Shown piece by piece: positions 6,171 through 13,936 of a stretch of DNA of 27,502 nt. Under the pieces are notes generated by a model. It was not told the DNA's origin, did no database searches, and worked only from the letters and a program-made list of their open reading frames with translations. Source of the stretch: SYFY01 sp031385325 (lineage in GTDB: Bacteria > Pseudomonadota > Gammaproteobacteria > Pseudomonadales > Azotimanducaceae). The DNA lies in contig JANNBJ010000005.1 in NCBI GenBank assembly GCA_031385325.1, positions 1 through 27,502 of the forward strand. Reading direction: 5' to 3'. Position 1 is the stretch's first letter. Every line of letters begins with the position of its first letter. Made by a program: the position numbers and the translations under genes.

Positions 6171-6608
6171 CTAGTACGGCGTCAGCAAGTAATGCCCGTG
6201 GCTCACTGCAATCGGCTTGCTGCGTTCATCCTGCCAGATCTCCGATCGCACGTTGGCCACCCGACGGCCATGACGGGTGACGATTGCGCGTCCGTAGGTT
6301 GTTTGTGATTTGCCGGAGCGCAGATAGTCGATGGAAACGTCGATGGTCTTGGGCAGGCGTTCGCAGGCAGTGTCGAACAGCAGTTGAATCACCGACGTCA
6401 TCTCAAGAAACGCGCCGATGGCACCGCCATGAATGGCTGGCAGCGTGGTATTGCCGACCAGATCATGGGAGAACGGCATGATCGTGGTGATTTCATTGCC
6501 CTTGCGATCCACGCTGATTCCGAGAAAACGGGCATAGGGAATCTGTTCGACGACCGCCTGCATGTCCTGACCGCGGCCCTGGTCTCGCAGAATGGTTAAC
6601 AGCTTCAT
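6171..6608 (-). CDS. Hotdog-fold acyl-CoA thioesterase, PaaI-like (copy 2)
   Basis: 145 residues. The centre carries the hotdog signature P-A-I-H-G-G-A-I-G-A-F-L-E-M (the HGG loop with a downstream acidic residue), and the C-terminal strands DVSIDYLRSGKSQTTYGRAIVTRHGRRVANV fit the PaaI/YigI family of soluble acyl-CoA thioesterases. Members hydrolyse CoA esters, often of aromatic or branched acids, as homotetramers. The ATG at 6608 overlaps the stop of the upstream thioesterase by four bases, implying translational coupling; an internal ATG at 6563 is a weaker alternative. With the upstream copy it may form a paralogous pair or hetero-oligomer. Confidence 0.9.
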   Translation of the reverse strand: MKLLTILRDQGRGQDMQAVVEQIPYARFLGISVDRKGNEITTIMPFSHDLVGNTTLPAIHGGAIGAFLEMTSVIQLLFDTACERLPKTIDVSIDYLRSGKSQTTYGRAIVTRHGRRVANVRSEIWQDERSKPIAVSHGHYLLTPY

Positions 6609-7048
6609 CGGCCGGCGCCCCCCTCACGTGGTTCGTTGGGTGTGCCGAACATGAACGATGCAACGCACGTGGCGATGGGTTCATCAGCGGTCGTCTGAAA
6701 GGCGCTGGCACGCACAAAGGCCACGTTGCTGGTTCGTTTGTAGCAGATGGCTTCGGCGAAGATGTCCTGGTGAGGCGTGGCCGCTCCCATGTAGTCGATG
6801 CGCAGGTCAAGGGTCGCCATCGAGACTTCACTGCGTGGTACGCCAGGCGTTCGGACCGCCATCCCGCAGGTGTTGTCCAATAGCGCCGTCAGAACGCCAC
6901 CGTGAATCACCCCGGTATCCGGGTCACCGACCAGATGTTCGGCGTAAGGCACTCGGACCAGGCACCGATTGTCGGTGTACTCGACGAGTGCGAGACCCAG
7001 TGCCTTGGCGTGTGGAATTTCTTCCAGATGATTAAAAAACTGGTCCAT
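6605..7048 (-). CDS. Hotdog-fold acyl-CoA thioesterase, PaaI-like (copy 1)
   Basis: 147 residues from ATG 7048, which has GAGGTA a few bases upstream; the longer frame begins at a TTG (7072) without support. The motif DPDTGVIHGGVLTALLDNTCGMA is the classic PaaI-type hotdog active site (HGG, then Asp/Asn on the central helix). The strands LDLRIDYMGAATPHQDIFAEAICYKRTSNVAFVRA follow the family pattern. It is the first gene of a likely four-gene operon with copy 2, the HCCA isomerase-like gene and the GFA-domain gene. The two copies are clearly diverged and not a recent duplication. Confidence 0.9.
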   Translation of the reverse strand: MDQFFNHLEEIPHAKALGLALVEYTDNRCLVRVPYAEHLVGDPDTGVIHGGVLTALLDNTCGMAVRTPGVPRSEVSMATLDLRIDYMGAATPHQDIFAEAICYKRTSNVAFVRASAFQTTADEPIATCVASFMFGTPNEPREGGAGR

Positions 7049-7173
7049 GAGTACCTCGATTGCCACAGGCAATCCTATCAGTCCGGGGCCGAGAAACCCT
7101 GTCTCTTGACCGGTTGCGATGTCAACTCATCGGCGTAGACTCGGGGTCAAGGGTGGCTCCCGTCATCCTGGCC

Positions 7174-7227
7174 CGGACTATTCATGAAGGTTCTTCACCT
7201 TCGCGACGAGCCTTCATGAATAGTCCG
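7174..7227. repeat. Perfect 17-bp inverted repeat (REP/MITE-like)
   Basis: CGGACTATTCATGAAGG (7174-7190) and its exact complement CCTTCATGAATAGTCCG (7211-7227) flank a 20-base spacer TTCTTCACCTTCGCGACGAG. The element lies between divergent transcription units. It could be a small non-autonomous mobile repeat, a palindromic intergenic element, or an operator. No T run follows, so a simple terminator is less likely. Confidence 0.85.
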
Positions 7228-7266
7228 AGCGAGACCACAGAAATTGGCCGTCATTGGAGGTAACCC

Positions 7267-7830
7267 ATGAAGCGCTATTTTTATGCTGGTGATGATCTGG
7301 ACAGCCTCGAAGCCCTGTCCACCGAGCTCGAAAACAATGGGCTCGACCGAGTGCAGTTGCATGTTCTCAGTCAGGATGACACCGGTGTCGACACCCACCT
7401 TGGTATTCACAGTGTTGCCTCGATCATGAAAAAAGATCTGATCGCCTCGGGTTTGCGTGGTGCTCTGATCGGCCTGGCTCTGGCCATTCTGGTGCTGAGC
7501 GTGGCGTGGCAGATGCAGGCTTTTGCGACCCCTGCCGGGACGCTGATTGCCTGGTTTCTCAGTGTTGCCGGTTTTGGCTTCTGTACCTGGGAAGGTGGCC
7601 TGTTCGGCATTCAGACCTTGAACCGGAATTTCAGCCGATTCAAAAGTGTTCTGGACAGTGGCCAGCACATCTTCTTTGTTGATGTGCGTCGTGACCAGGT
7701 GCAGGCGCTGCGGCGGGCGATGGAAAGGCACCCGGAACTTCAGGCGGTTGGTCAGGCACGTGGACTGCCAACCTGGTTGGTAACAAGCCAGCGGGAAGTC
7801 CCGCGATTCCTGCGGCAGACTCTACCCTAG
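7267..7830 (+). CDS. Conserved two-TM membrane protein (family sometimes labelled NAD/FAD-utilizing, cell-division-linked)
   Basis: 187 residues from ATG 7267, with a strong GGAGGT five bases upstream. An N-terminal soluble part (RYFYAGDDLDSLEALSTELE...QLHVLSQDDTGVDTHLGIHSV) is followed by two membrane helices at about 58-78 and 92-112 (…GFGFCTWEGGLFGIQT). A C-terminal soluble domain (HIFFVDVRRDQVQALRRAMERHPEL) follows. The pattern 'GFCTWEGGLFGIQ' matches a conserved gammaproteobacterial hypothetical family carrying an old label of NAD/FAD-utilizing enzyme; the real function is unknown. Both soluble ends should face the cytoplasm. It is transcribed alone, followed by a strong hairpin. Confidence 0.8.
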   Translation: MKRYFYAGDDLDSLEALSTELENNGLDRVQLHVLSQDDTGVDTHLGIHSVASIMKKDLIASGLRGALIGLALAILVLSVAWQMQAFATPAGTLIAWFLSVAGFGFCTWEGGLFGIQTLNRNFSRFKSVLDSGQHIFFVDVRRDQVQALRRAMERHPELQAVGQARGLPTWLVTSQREVPRFLRQTLP

Positions 7831-7873
7831 GCGGATCACGCCTCGGGCCAGCGTTGTCGCAATCTTACCACCG

Positions 7874-7900
7874 CGCGGCGAGCCCACTGGTCTCGCCGCG
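7874..7900 (+). terminator. GC-rich hairpin after the two-TM protein gene
   Basis: CGCGGCGAG-CCCACTGGT-CTCGCCGCG is a perfect 9-bp stem with a 9-base loop, 44 bases after the stop at 7830 and 42 bases before the P450 start. There is no U tract, so it could be a weak terminator, a leader structure or an operator for the P450 gene. Confidence 0.45.
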
Positions 7901-7941
7901 ATGGGGTATCCTTGTGTCTGCATTACTGAGTCAGATACACG

Positions 7942-9279
7942 ATGGATACGAATTACACCTTTTCCGACGAACATGTCATCGAACCGGAGTATTACGGTCG
8001 AGTCGGGCATCCTCATCAGGCATTTGCGTGGCTGCGAGCCAACGACCCTTTGCGTCGTATCGAAGCACCAACGTTCCGGCCCTTCTGGGCGGTAACCAAA
8101 CATGAAGACCTCATCGCCATCGAGAAGCAGCCGGAACTCTTTACCAACGAACCTCGCCCGATACTTGGCCGTGAAGTTGCGCGCCCCGAACTGAAAGCCG
8201 AGATCATTGGCGAGATCTTCAAGCGGCTGCAGGATTCTCCGGAATTGATGCAGGTGATGGCGACTTCCACCGAACAGGGGTTGATTCGTTCCCTCGTGCA
8301 GATGGATCCACCGGACCATCCGAAGTATCGCGCCCTTGTGCAACCATGGTTCAAGCCCACCAACATCAAACGCCTGGAAGAGCGCCTGACGACCATCATC
8401 CGTGGCATTCTCGATGAAATGATGGGCGACGGCAGCGAGCGGGAACTGGATTTTGTGCAGGATGTAGCCGTGTGGCCGCCGCTCAAGCTGATCAGCGAGC
8501 TACTCGGTGTTCCGCCGGAAGATGAGTGGCGCATTCTCAAGCTCACCAACGAGCTGTTTGCCGGTGATGATCCGGAAATGAAGCGCGTGGGTGATGATCC
8601 GCTGTCGATTTTCGACACCATCAAGGACCTCTACCAGTATTTTTCCAGGATGACCGATGCGCGTCGGGCAAATCCGACCGAGGATCTGGCGTCTTACATT
8701 GCCAATGGCCGGATCGATGGGGAATACCTGCCATACAAGGAACTGATTTCCTACTACACGATCGTGGCAACTGCCGGTCATGAGACCACGCGCACCGCAA
8801 TGTCCGGGGGGCTGCATGCGCTGCTGACCAACCCGGATCAGATGCAGTTGTTGAAAGAGACGATCCACGACGAAGATGCCTTGAAGCTTGCAGTGGAAGA
8901 AATGCTTCGGTGGACTACCCCGGTCGCGCAGTTTGCTCGTACCGCGCAAGCCGACACCGAGCTGCGTGGTCGAAAGATCGCCAAAGGCGAGACACTCTGT
9001 CTCTTCTATGCTTCCGCCAACTTCGATGAAGAGATTTTCGACGATCCGTTTGCGTTCAATGTTGCTCGAAGGCCGAATCGCCATCTGGCGTTTGGTACGG
9101 GACCACACCAGTGCCTGGGCATCATTCTCGCGCGCATGGAAATGCGGATCTTCTTCCAGCAGTTGATTCCGCGCATCGTGTCCATGGAAATGGTTGAAGA
9201 GCCATCACGGCTGCGAGCGAGTTTTGTGCATGGCCTCAAACATCTGAAGATTCGTTATCGCCTGCGTCCGGCAGCCTGA
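7942..9279 (+). CDS. Cytochrome P450 monooxygenase
   Basis: 445 residues, a normal length for a soluble bacterial P450. The I-helix oxygen-binding motif is A278-G279-H280-E281-T282-T283-R284, the K-helix ExxR is in EEMLRW, and the heme loop is F384-G-T-G-P-H-Q-C391-L-G, with Cys391 as the axial thiolate. There is no signal peptide, so it is cytoplasmic and needs separate ferredoxin and reductase partners, which are not in the window. Overall layout (MQVMATSTEQGLIRSLVQMDPPDHPKYRALV and the C-terminal RLRASFVHGLKHLKIRYR) resembles the CYP124/125/142-type group acting on sterol or methyl-branched lipid side chains; this is suggestive only. Its 3' end overlaps the convergent Nudix gene by 25 bases. 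Confidence 0.95.
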   Translation: MDTNYTFSDEHVIEPEYYGRVGHPHQAFAWLRANDPLRRIEAPTFRPFWAVTKHEDLIAIEKQPELFTNEPRPILGREVARPELKAEIIGEIFKRLQDSPELMQVMATSTEQGLIRSLVQMDPPDHPKYRALVQPWFKPTNIKRLEERLTTIIRGILDEMMGDGSERELDFVQDVAVWPPLKLISELLGVPPEDEWRILKLTNELFAGDDPEMKRVGDDPLSIFDTIKDLYQYFSRMTDARRANPTEDLASYIANGRIDGEYLPYKELISYYTIVATAGHETTRTAMSGGLHALLTNPDQMQLLKETIHDEDALKLAVEEMLRWTTPVAQFARTAQADTELRGRKIAKGETLCLFYASANFDEEIFDDPFAFNVARRPNRHLAFGTGPHQCLGIILARMEMRIFFQQLIPRIVSMEMVEEPSRLRASFVHGLKHLKIRYRLRPAA

Positions 9280-9728
9280 CGGCTACTTCGCCCACCGATG
9301 AGCGCCTCGGCCACTGGAATGTCGGCCGGGGCTAACTGGAGATCGAGAAGCTGGTGTCGTGGACACCAATGCAGCGCATCATGCGCCAGCAGTTTGAACC
9401 GCCCGCGCACATGACGTAGGTGGTAAACAAGCAGCTCCACGGTCTGCCGGGGCTCAGCGTGCAGCGATCTCATGAAGAACGCACCGGCTTTCACCTGGAC
9501 GCCAAATTCTTCGATGAATTCGCGTTCCAGACTTGCTTGCGGTGACTCGCCGGGTTCCAGTTTACCACCAGGAAATTCCCAGAATCCTGCCAGATGTCGG
9601 CCGGTGGCACGACGCGCGACCAGAACTCGGCCGCGACGCTTCAGCACGCCGGCAGTCACGAGCAGGGTTCGACCCTCGGAAGAATTGCCAATGTCGGTCA
9701 ACGCGAATCTGCCTCTTTCGCATGTCAT
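9255..9728 (-). CDS. Nudix hydrolase, MutT-like (8-oxo-dGTP diphosphatase type)
   Basis: 157 residues. The leader MTCERGRFALTDIG precedes the catalytic start VTAGVLKRRGRVLVARRATGRHLAGFWEFPGGK. The Nudix box GGKLEPGESPQASLEREFIEE-FGV fits GX5EX7REUXEEXGU exactly. The pattern 'R..G.HLAG.WEFPGGK.E.GE' is typical of MutT and CTP pyrophosphohydrolases that remove oxidised or abnormal nucleoside triphosphates. The C-terminal WCPRHQLLDLQLAPADIPVAEAL matches the usual last strand and helix. Its 3' end overlaps the P450 gene tail-to-tail. Confidence 0.93.
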   Translation of the reverse strand: MTCERGRFALTDIGNSSEGRTLLVTAGVLKRRGRVLVARRATGRHLAGFWEFPGGKLEPGESPQASLEREFIEEFGVQVKAGAFFMRSLHAEPRQTVELLVYHLRHVRGRFKLLAHDALHWCPRHQLLDLQLAPADIPVAEALIGGRSSRQAAGRRR

Positions 9729-9779
9729 GCGAGCATCGCATTATGACGAACCGGAACCCGCAGCTGCGGAGAAATCGTC

Positions 9780-10268
9780 TTGATTCTGACTGAGTGGCTC
9801 GAACTTGCCAGTTATGCCGTCACCGTGATCGGTTTGCCGTTTGCTGTCTGGGTGTTTTACCTGCAGCAACGCAAGGAACGTGAAAACGAAGAGGAAGAGG
9901 CCTACCAGTTACTGGCCGATGCCTACACCGAATTTCTCAAGGTGGTGCTGAACAACAGCGATCTGCACCTGCGCACCTCATCAGCATTGCCAAACCCGAC
10001 CCCTGAGCAGGAAGAACGCATGCTGGTGATCTTCGACATGCTCATGTCGTTGTTCGAGCGCGCCTTTCTGGTGGCATACGAAGACGATATGTCTCCCGCC
10101 GATCAACGTCGCTGGAATTCGTGGGACGACTACATGCGTGAGTGGTGCCGTCGTGAGGACTTCGCCAATGCATTACCTGCACTGTTAAGCGGGGAAGACC
10201 CGGAGTTCCAGGCCTATCTGGAAAAGGTAGCCGCGTCGGAGAGCGCAAAAGGCAGGCGCGAGACTTGA
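9780..10268 (+). CDS. Hypothetical protein with one N-terminal membrane anchor
   Basis: 162 residues from TTG 9780, the only usable in-frame start: a stop at 9744 lies upstream, and GGAG sits about nine bases before the TTG. Residues about 8-28 (ELASYAVTVIGLPFAVWVFYLQ) form one membrane helix, followed by a highly acidic/basic linker (QQRKERENEEEEA) and a cytoplasmic helical domain with conserved-looking aromatic positions (WNSWDDYMREWCRREDF). The layout resembles single-pass DUF4760-like proteins of unknown function. It is divergent from the Nudix gene and convergent with the acyl-CoA dehydrogenase genes. Confidence 0.72.
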   Translation: MILTEWLELASYAVTVIGLPFAVWVFYLQQRKERENEEEEAYQLLADAYTEFLKVVLNNSDLHLRTSSALPNPTPEQEERMLVIFDMLMSLFERAFLVAYEDDMSPADQRRWNSWDDYMREWCRREDFANALPALLSGEDPEFQAYLEKVAASESAKGRRET

Positions 10269-10342
10269 TACTCGCGCTCCGCCATTTTCGCTCAGAAGCT
10301 CAGTGCTTCAAGCTGGGCCGATGATGCGCTGATTGATCAGAT

Positions 10343-11461
10343 CTAGAACCCGGAGAGCCTGGCAAAACGGTCGCGATGCCAGGCCTGGTTGCCAAACATC
10401 GTTTCCAGCGCTCGAGCCCGCTTCAGATAGAAGCCCGCATCAAATTCGTCGGTCATGCCGATGCCACCGTGGATCTGGATCAGCTGGTTCGACATCCTGA
10501 ACAGAAACGCGCCTGCCTTGCATTTGGCGAGCGAACACATCTGAGGAATGTCCTTCGCACCTGCGTCGATGGCCTGCAGCGCAGCTTCGACACCTGACCG
10601 GGTCAGTTCCATTTCCGAGTACAGTTCCGCAGCGCGATGTCCAAGTGCCTGAAATGAACCGATGACCTGGCCGAACTGCTTGCGCGTTTTCAGGTATTCA
10701 AGGGTCATGTCAAACGATTGGGCAGCGGTGCCGAGCATTTCTGCACTGATGCCGGCGCTGGCGCGATCAAGGATCGAGTCCAGCAGGGCACGACCGCCAG
10801 CCGCATCACCCAGGACGTTGGCGCTGGACAGTTCGACGTTGGTAAACGTCACGTTGGCGTAACCGCGACTGTCGGTGGTCCGGAGCACGGTGCGGTCAAC
10901 ACCGCTGCTCCGCGCGCTGACCAGACCAAGTACCAGTCCGTCGTTTGCCTTCGCCACCACGATAAAATCGGTGGCGGCGCCACCTTCCATCACAAACCGC
11001 TTGGTGCCGTTCAGGACATAGCCGTTGGAAGACTTGTCAGCGCGCAAGGCGATCTGGCCAGGCGTGTGTCGTGATGATTCATCGATCGCAAGCGTCAGCA
11101 CTTTGGTGCCATCAGCAATGCCAGGCAGCAATGCTTTCTGCTGTGTATCCGTCCCGCCAAATCGTAGGGCGCTGGCGCCGACCAGTGCCGAAGCCAGCAA
11201 CGGGGAAGCGGTGAGGTGTTTGCCCAGTTCTTCAAGAATCAACCCGAAGGTGAGGTAACCCAGATCCGAACCACCATGCGCTTCCGGAACGAGAATGCCG
11301 GGCCAACCCATCTCGGACATGGCAGCCCAAGTGGCGGGTTCGTAACCCAGCGAACTGCCACTGTCGCGAAGTGCCCGGAATTTGCTGACGGGCGCGTTGG
11401 TGGTGATCCAGGATGTTGCCTGGTCCTTGAGAATCGACTGTTCTTCTGAGAGTACGGCCAT
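10343..11461 (-). CDS. Acyl-CoA dehydrogenase, FadE-type (second of a pair)
   Basis: 372 residues from ATG 11461; a TTG at 11473 overlaps the upstream stop and would add four residues. It has the three-domain acyl-CoA dehydrogenase fold: helical N-terminal part (SEMGWPGILVPEAHGGSDLGYL), middle beta domain (NGYVLNGTKRFVMEGGAATDFIVVA), and C-terminal helices with RQFGQVIGSFQALGHRAAELY and the FAD/dimer segment IQIHGGIGMTDEFD, where the Glu at about residue 339 is in the catalytic position. The enzyme should introduce an alpha-beta double bond in a CoA thioester using FAD. Coupling to a second dehydrogenase gene matches the heteromeric FadE pairs known from steroid side-chain degradation, an inference for this case. 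Confidence 0.92.
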   Translation of the reverse strand: MAVLSEEQSILKDQATSWITTNAPVSKFRALRDSGSSLGYEPATWAAMSEMGWPGILVPEAHGGSDLGYLTFGLILEELGKHLTASPLLASALVGASALRFGGTDTQQKALLPGIADGTKVLTLAIDESSRHTPGQIALRADKSSNGYVLNGTKRFVMEGGAATDFIVVAKANDGLVLGLVSARSSGVDRTVLRTTDSRGYANVTFTNVELSSANVLGDAAGGRALLDSILDRASAGISAEMLGTAAQSFDMTLEYLKTRKQFGQVIGSFQALGHRAAELYSEMELTRSGVEAALQAIDAGAKDIPQMCSLAKCKAGAFLFRMSNQLIQIHGGIGMTDEFDAGFYLKRARALETMFGNQAWHRDRFARLSGF

Positions 11462-11469
11462 GTTGTCGA

Positions 11470-12690
11470 TCAACCTTTTTGCGTGGTCTCGGGCAGCCCG
11501 AGAATGTTCTTGGAAATGATGTTGTTCTGTACTTCGAAGGAACCACCGTAGATCGACATTGCCTTGCCAAAGAGCCAGGTTTGCACGGCGCCGAGTTCGT
11601 CTGCGCTGAAGTCCTTGCCCTCCCAGGCGAGACCTCCACCACCCATGATTTCAAGCGTCAGTTCCGATCGCACCTGGGCCACGTTGGTGGCGGAGTTCTT
11701 GAGTATCGACGCTGCCGCGGTGACTTTGGGATTGCCCCTTGCCTCAGCGGTGATTCGAGCCAGCGTGAGTTGATGCACCTTTGCGTCCATCAGGTGCTGG
11801 GCCAGTCGAAGCCGCAGATCCGGATCGTTCAGCTCACCCCGATCGTTCACGCCGACGTACTGCTTCGCCATTTCGGCCAGGGAACTTCCGCCTGAACCCG
11901 ATGGCATGGGTGATGCGCCGGTCTGACTGGCGCGTTCATGCTGTAACAGTCGTTTGCCAACACTCCAGCCGTCGTTGAGTTTGCCCAGCAGATCCCGCTT
12001 GTCAGCGTGTGCATTGTCGAAAAAAGTCTCACAGAATGGGGAGGAACCGGAGATCAGCTTGATTGGGCGGGTGCGAACCCCGGGTTGATCCATGGACAAC
12101 AGCAGGAGGCTGATGCCATCGCGCTTGGCAACGTTCGAATCGGTGCGTACCAGTGCGCCGCACCATTGGGAGATATCTGCGCCTGAGGTCCAGACCTTTT
12201 GCCCATTGATCTCCCAGTAGTCACCCTTGTCCACAGCCTTGGTCTGCAGCGCTGCGAGGTCCGATCCCGCGCCGGGCTCGGAGTAACCCAGGCACCAGCG
12301 AATTTCGCCACGCGCAGTGGCGGGCAGGTGTCGCTGCTTCTGATCCTCGGTGCCGTATTCAAGAATGGTTGGACCTACCATGGTGACACCCATGCCAGCC
12401 AGCATCGGGATCGGGTTGAAGGCACCAACCGCGCTCATCTCTTCCTGCAGAACCCGGGCTTGCGAGGCAGTCAGTCCACCGCCGCCATACTCCCTTGGCC
12501 AGGTGGGTGTACCCCAACCTTTTTCGCCCAGTGCCTGACGCCACGCGAGTGCGTCACCGGCCATGGCCACTTCACCTTCGAAACTCATGTACACCGATGC
12601 CTTGCCGACCAGGCTCTTCGGAAAATTGTCGGCGAGCCAGGCTTTGGCCTCGGCCCGAAAGTCTGAGGATTCCGCGTGATTCGTACTCAT
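11470..12690 (-). CDS. Acyl-CoA dehydrogenase, FadE-type (first of a pair)
   Basis: 406 residues from ATG 12690. Signature positions: N-terminal GWGTPTWPREYGGGGLTASQA, the substrate/FAD motif RWCLGYSEPGAGSDLAALQTKA, the middle-domain strand YWEINGQKVWTSGADISQW, and the C-terminal helix GGSFEVQNNIISKNILGLP. These match the large FadE proteins that pair with a smaller FadE subunit to form heterotetramers. The C-terminal end lacks the Glu-containing segment seen in the partner, consistent with division of catalytic duties. The stop at 11470 overlaps the potential TTG start of the downstream gene. A divergent crotonase gene begins 235 bases upstream, so the two units may share a control region. 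Confidence 0.92.
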   Translation of the reverse strand: MSTNHAESSDFRAEAKAWLADNFPKSLVGKASVYMSFEGEVAMAGDALAWRQALGEKGWGTPTWPREYGGGGLTASQARVLQEEMSAVGAFNPIPMLAGMGVTMVGPTILEYGTEDQKQRHLPATARGEIRWCLGYSEPGAGSDLAALQTKAVDKGDYWEINGQKVWTSGADISQWCGALVRTDSNVAKRDGISLLLLSMDQPGVRTRPIKLISGSSPFCETFFDNAHADKRDLLGKLNDGWSVGKRLLQHERASQTGASPMPSGSGGSSLAEMAKQYVGVNDRGELNDPDLRLRLAQHLMDAKVHQLTLARITAEARGNPKVTAAASILKNSATNVAQVRSELTLEIMGGGGLAWEGKDFSADELGAVQTWLFGKAMSIYGGSFEVQNNIISKNILGLPETTQKG

Positions 12691-12876
12691 GGATAGGAGG
12701 TTCCTGTCTGGAGATGCAATTCAGGGTGCGCATCGTACATGGCAAGGCTGCGCCAGAGAATCCGTGCTTTCGCTGCGGTTCGTGAACGGGCACATTACGA
12801 GCTGGTCTCTAGTTGAAGAAATATCTGGGGGTGACGGTGGGTGTGCACCCGAACACGGGCGAAGCTGGTGAGCGTA

Positions 12877-12895
12877 GACGTCAGGGACGTCAGGG
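12877..12895 (+). promoter_or_regulatory. Tandem GACGTCAGG direct repeats in the divergent intergenic region
   Basis: Two abutting copies of GACGTCAGG (12877-12885, 12886-12894) followed by GAC. They lie between the divergent acyl-CoA dehydrogenase operon and the crotonase gene. A stem GGGTG-TG-CACCC lies just upstream. Either could be an operator for a shared regulator, but no regulator gene is in the window. Confidence 0.35.
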
Positions 12896-12925
12896 ACACA
12901 CCTTGATCCTTCGACGTGATCCATC

Positions 12926-13936
12926 TTGTCTGGAGAATCAGTCCTGAACCTGCTCAGCACGGCTGAACTCGTCGAGCTGAGTCTCGAACCCAATGCCGCC
13001 GACACCACCGATAACAGGGTAGCGGTGGCCGTGGATCTGGACTCCGATCGAACCACCCTCGAGCAGCTCCGCAGGCTCAAGCTCTGGCTTGTTCGTCAAC
13101 CACTGCCGGTTATCGCGCTGAGCAGCGTGTCCGGGACCTCGCCGTTGGCGGAATGTGTCGACGTGCTTGTGAACGATCCAGCGACGTTGCAGCGTGTGCA
13201 GGAAAAAATATCTGCCAATCCAGCGGCTAGCGCGGTGCTCTGCCAGGTCCTGCGTGCCCAGGCGACTGCGGATGTGCCGAGCGCACTGGTGGTCGAGAGT
13301 CTGGGTTACGCGACACTGCAGGCGGGCCAGGAATTCAGCGCCTGGCTTGCATCCGTGCAAGGCCGATACCCACCCAGGGTTGACAGCGATGAGTCGCCGC
13401 TAAAGATCAAGCGCTCAGATTCGGCGTTGTGCATAACACTCGCAAGTCGACGTAATCGCAACGCACTGTCGCGTGCCATGCGGGATGCACTGTCGTCAGT
13501 CTTCAAGCTGGTGCTCATGGATACGGCAATACAGTCGGTGATCGTTGACGCCGAAGGGCCCTGTTTCAGTGCCGGTGGAGATCTGTCTGAATTTGGCTCG
13601 ATGCGCGATCAGGCGATGGCTCACGCCATTCGCATGCAGCGCATGCCGGCACAATATCTTGCGGCGTGCGCCGATCGTTGTGAATTCAGGGTGCACGGTG
13701 CAGCCATTGGAGCGGGTATTGAACTGTCTGCTTTTGCGCGGCGTCTGGTTGCAACGTCCGACACCTTGTTTCGGCTACCGGAAGTTGCGATGGGCCTGAT
13801 CCCCGGTGCCGGAGGCTGTGTCAGCATTCCAAAACGGATTGGTCGCCAGAAGACGGCGTTGATGGCCATTCTTGGTGAGGATGTGGATGCACAAACGGCG
13901 CTAGCGTGGGGGCTCATCGACGCGATCGTAGACTAA
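12926..13936 (+). CDS. Enoyl-CoA hydratase/isomerase (crotonase) with extra N-terminal degenerate domain
   Basis: 336 residues, against about 260 for ordinary crotonases. The C-terminal ~190 residues carry the crotonase fold: GPCFSAGGDLSEFGS (oxyanion loop), HGAAIGAGIELSAF with Glu266, and LPEVAMGLIPGAGG with Glu286. The two Glu are 20 residues apart, as Glu144/Glu164 are in the classical hydratase. The N-terminal ~150 residues (LRRLKLWLVRQPLPVIALSS...ESLGYATLQAGQEFSAWLAS) look like a degenerate crotonase-like half also seen in some long bacterial homologues. Start choice is uncertain: TTG 12926 has no good ribosome-binding site, whereas GGAGA sits seven bases before CTG 12944. The 3' end overlaps the amidohydrolase gene by 36 bases on the opposite strand. 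Confidence 0.87.
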   Translation: MSGESVLNLLSTAELVELSLEPNAADTTDNRVAVAVDLDSDRTTLEQLRRLKLWLVRQPLPVIALSSVSGTSPLAECVDVLVNDPATLQRVQEKISANPAASAVLCQVLRAQATADVPSALVVESLGYATLQAGQEFSAWLASVQGRYPPRVDSDESPLKIKRSDSALCITLASRRNRNALSRAMRDALSSVFKLVLMDTAIQSVIVDAEGPCFSAGGDLSEFGSMRDQAMAHAIRMQRMPAQYLAACADRCEFRVHGAAIGAGIELSAFARRLVATSDTLFRLPEVAMGLIPGAGGCVSIPKRIGRQKTALMAILGEDVDAQTALAWGLIDAIVD

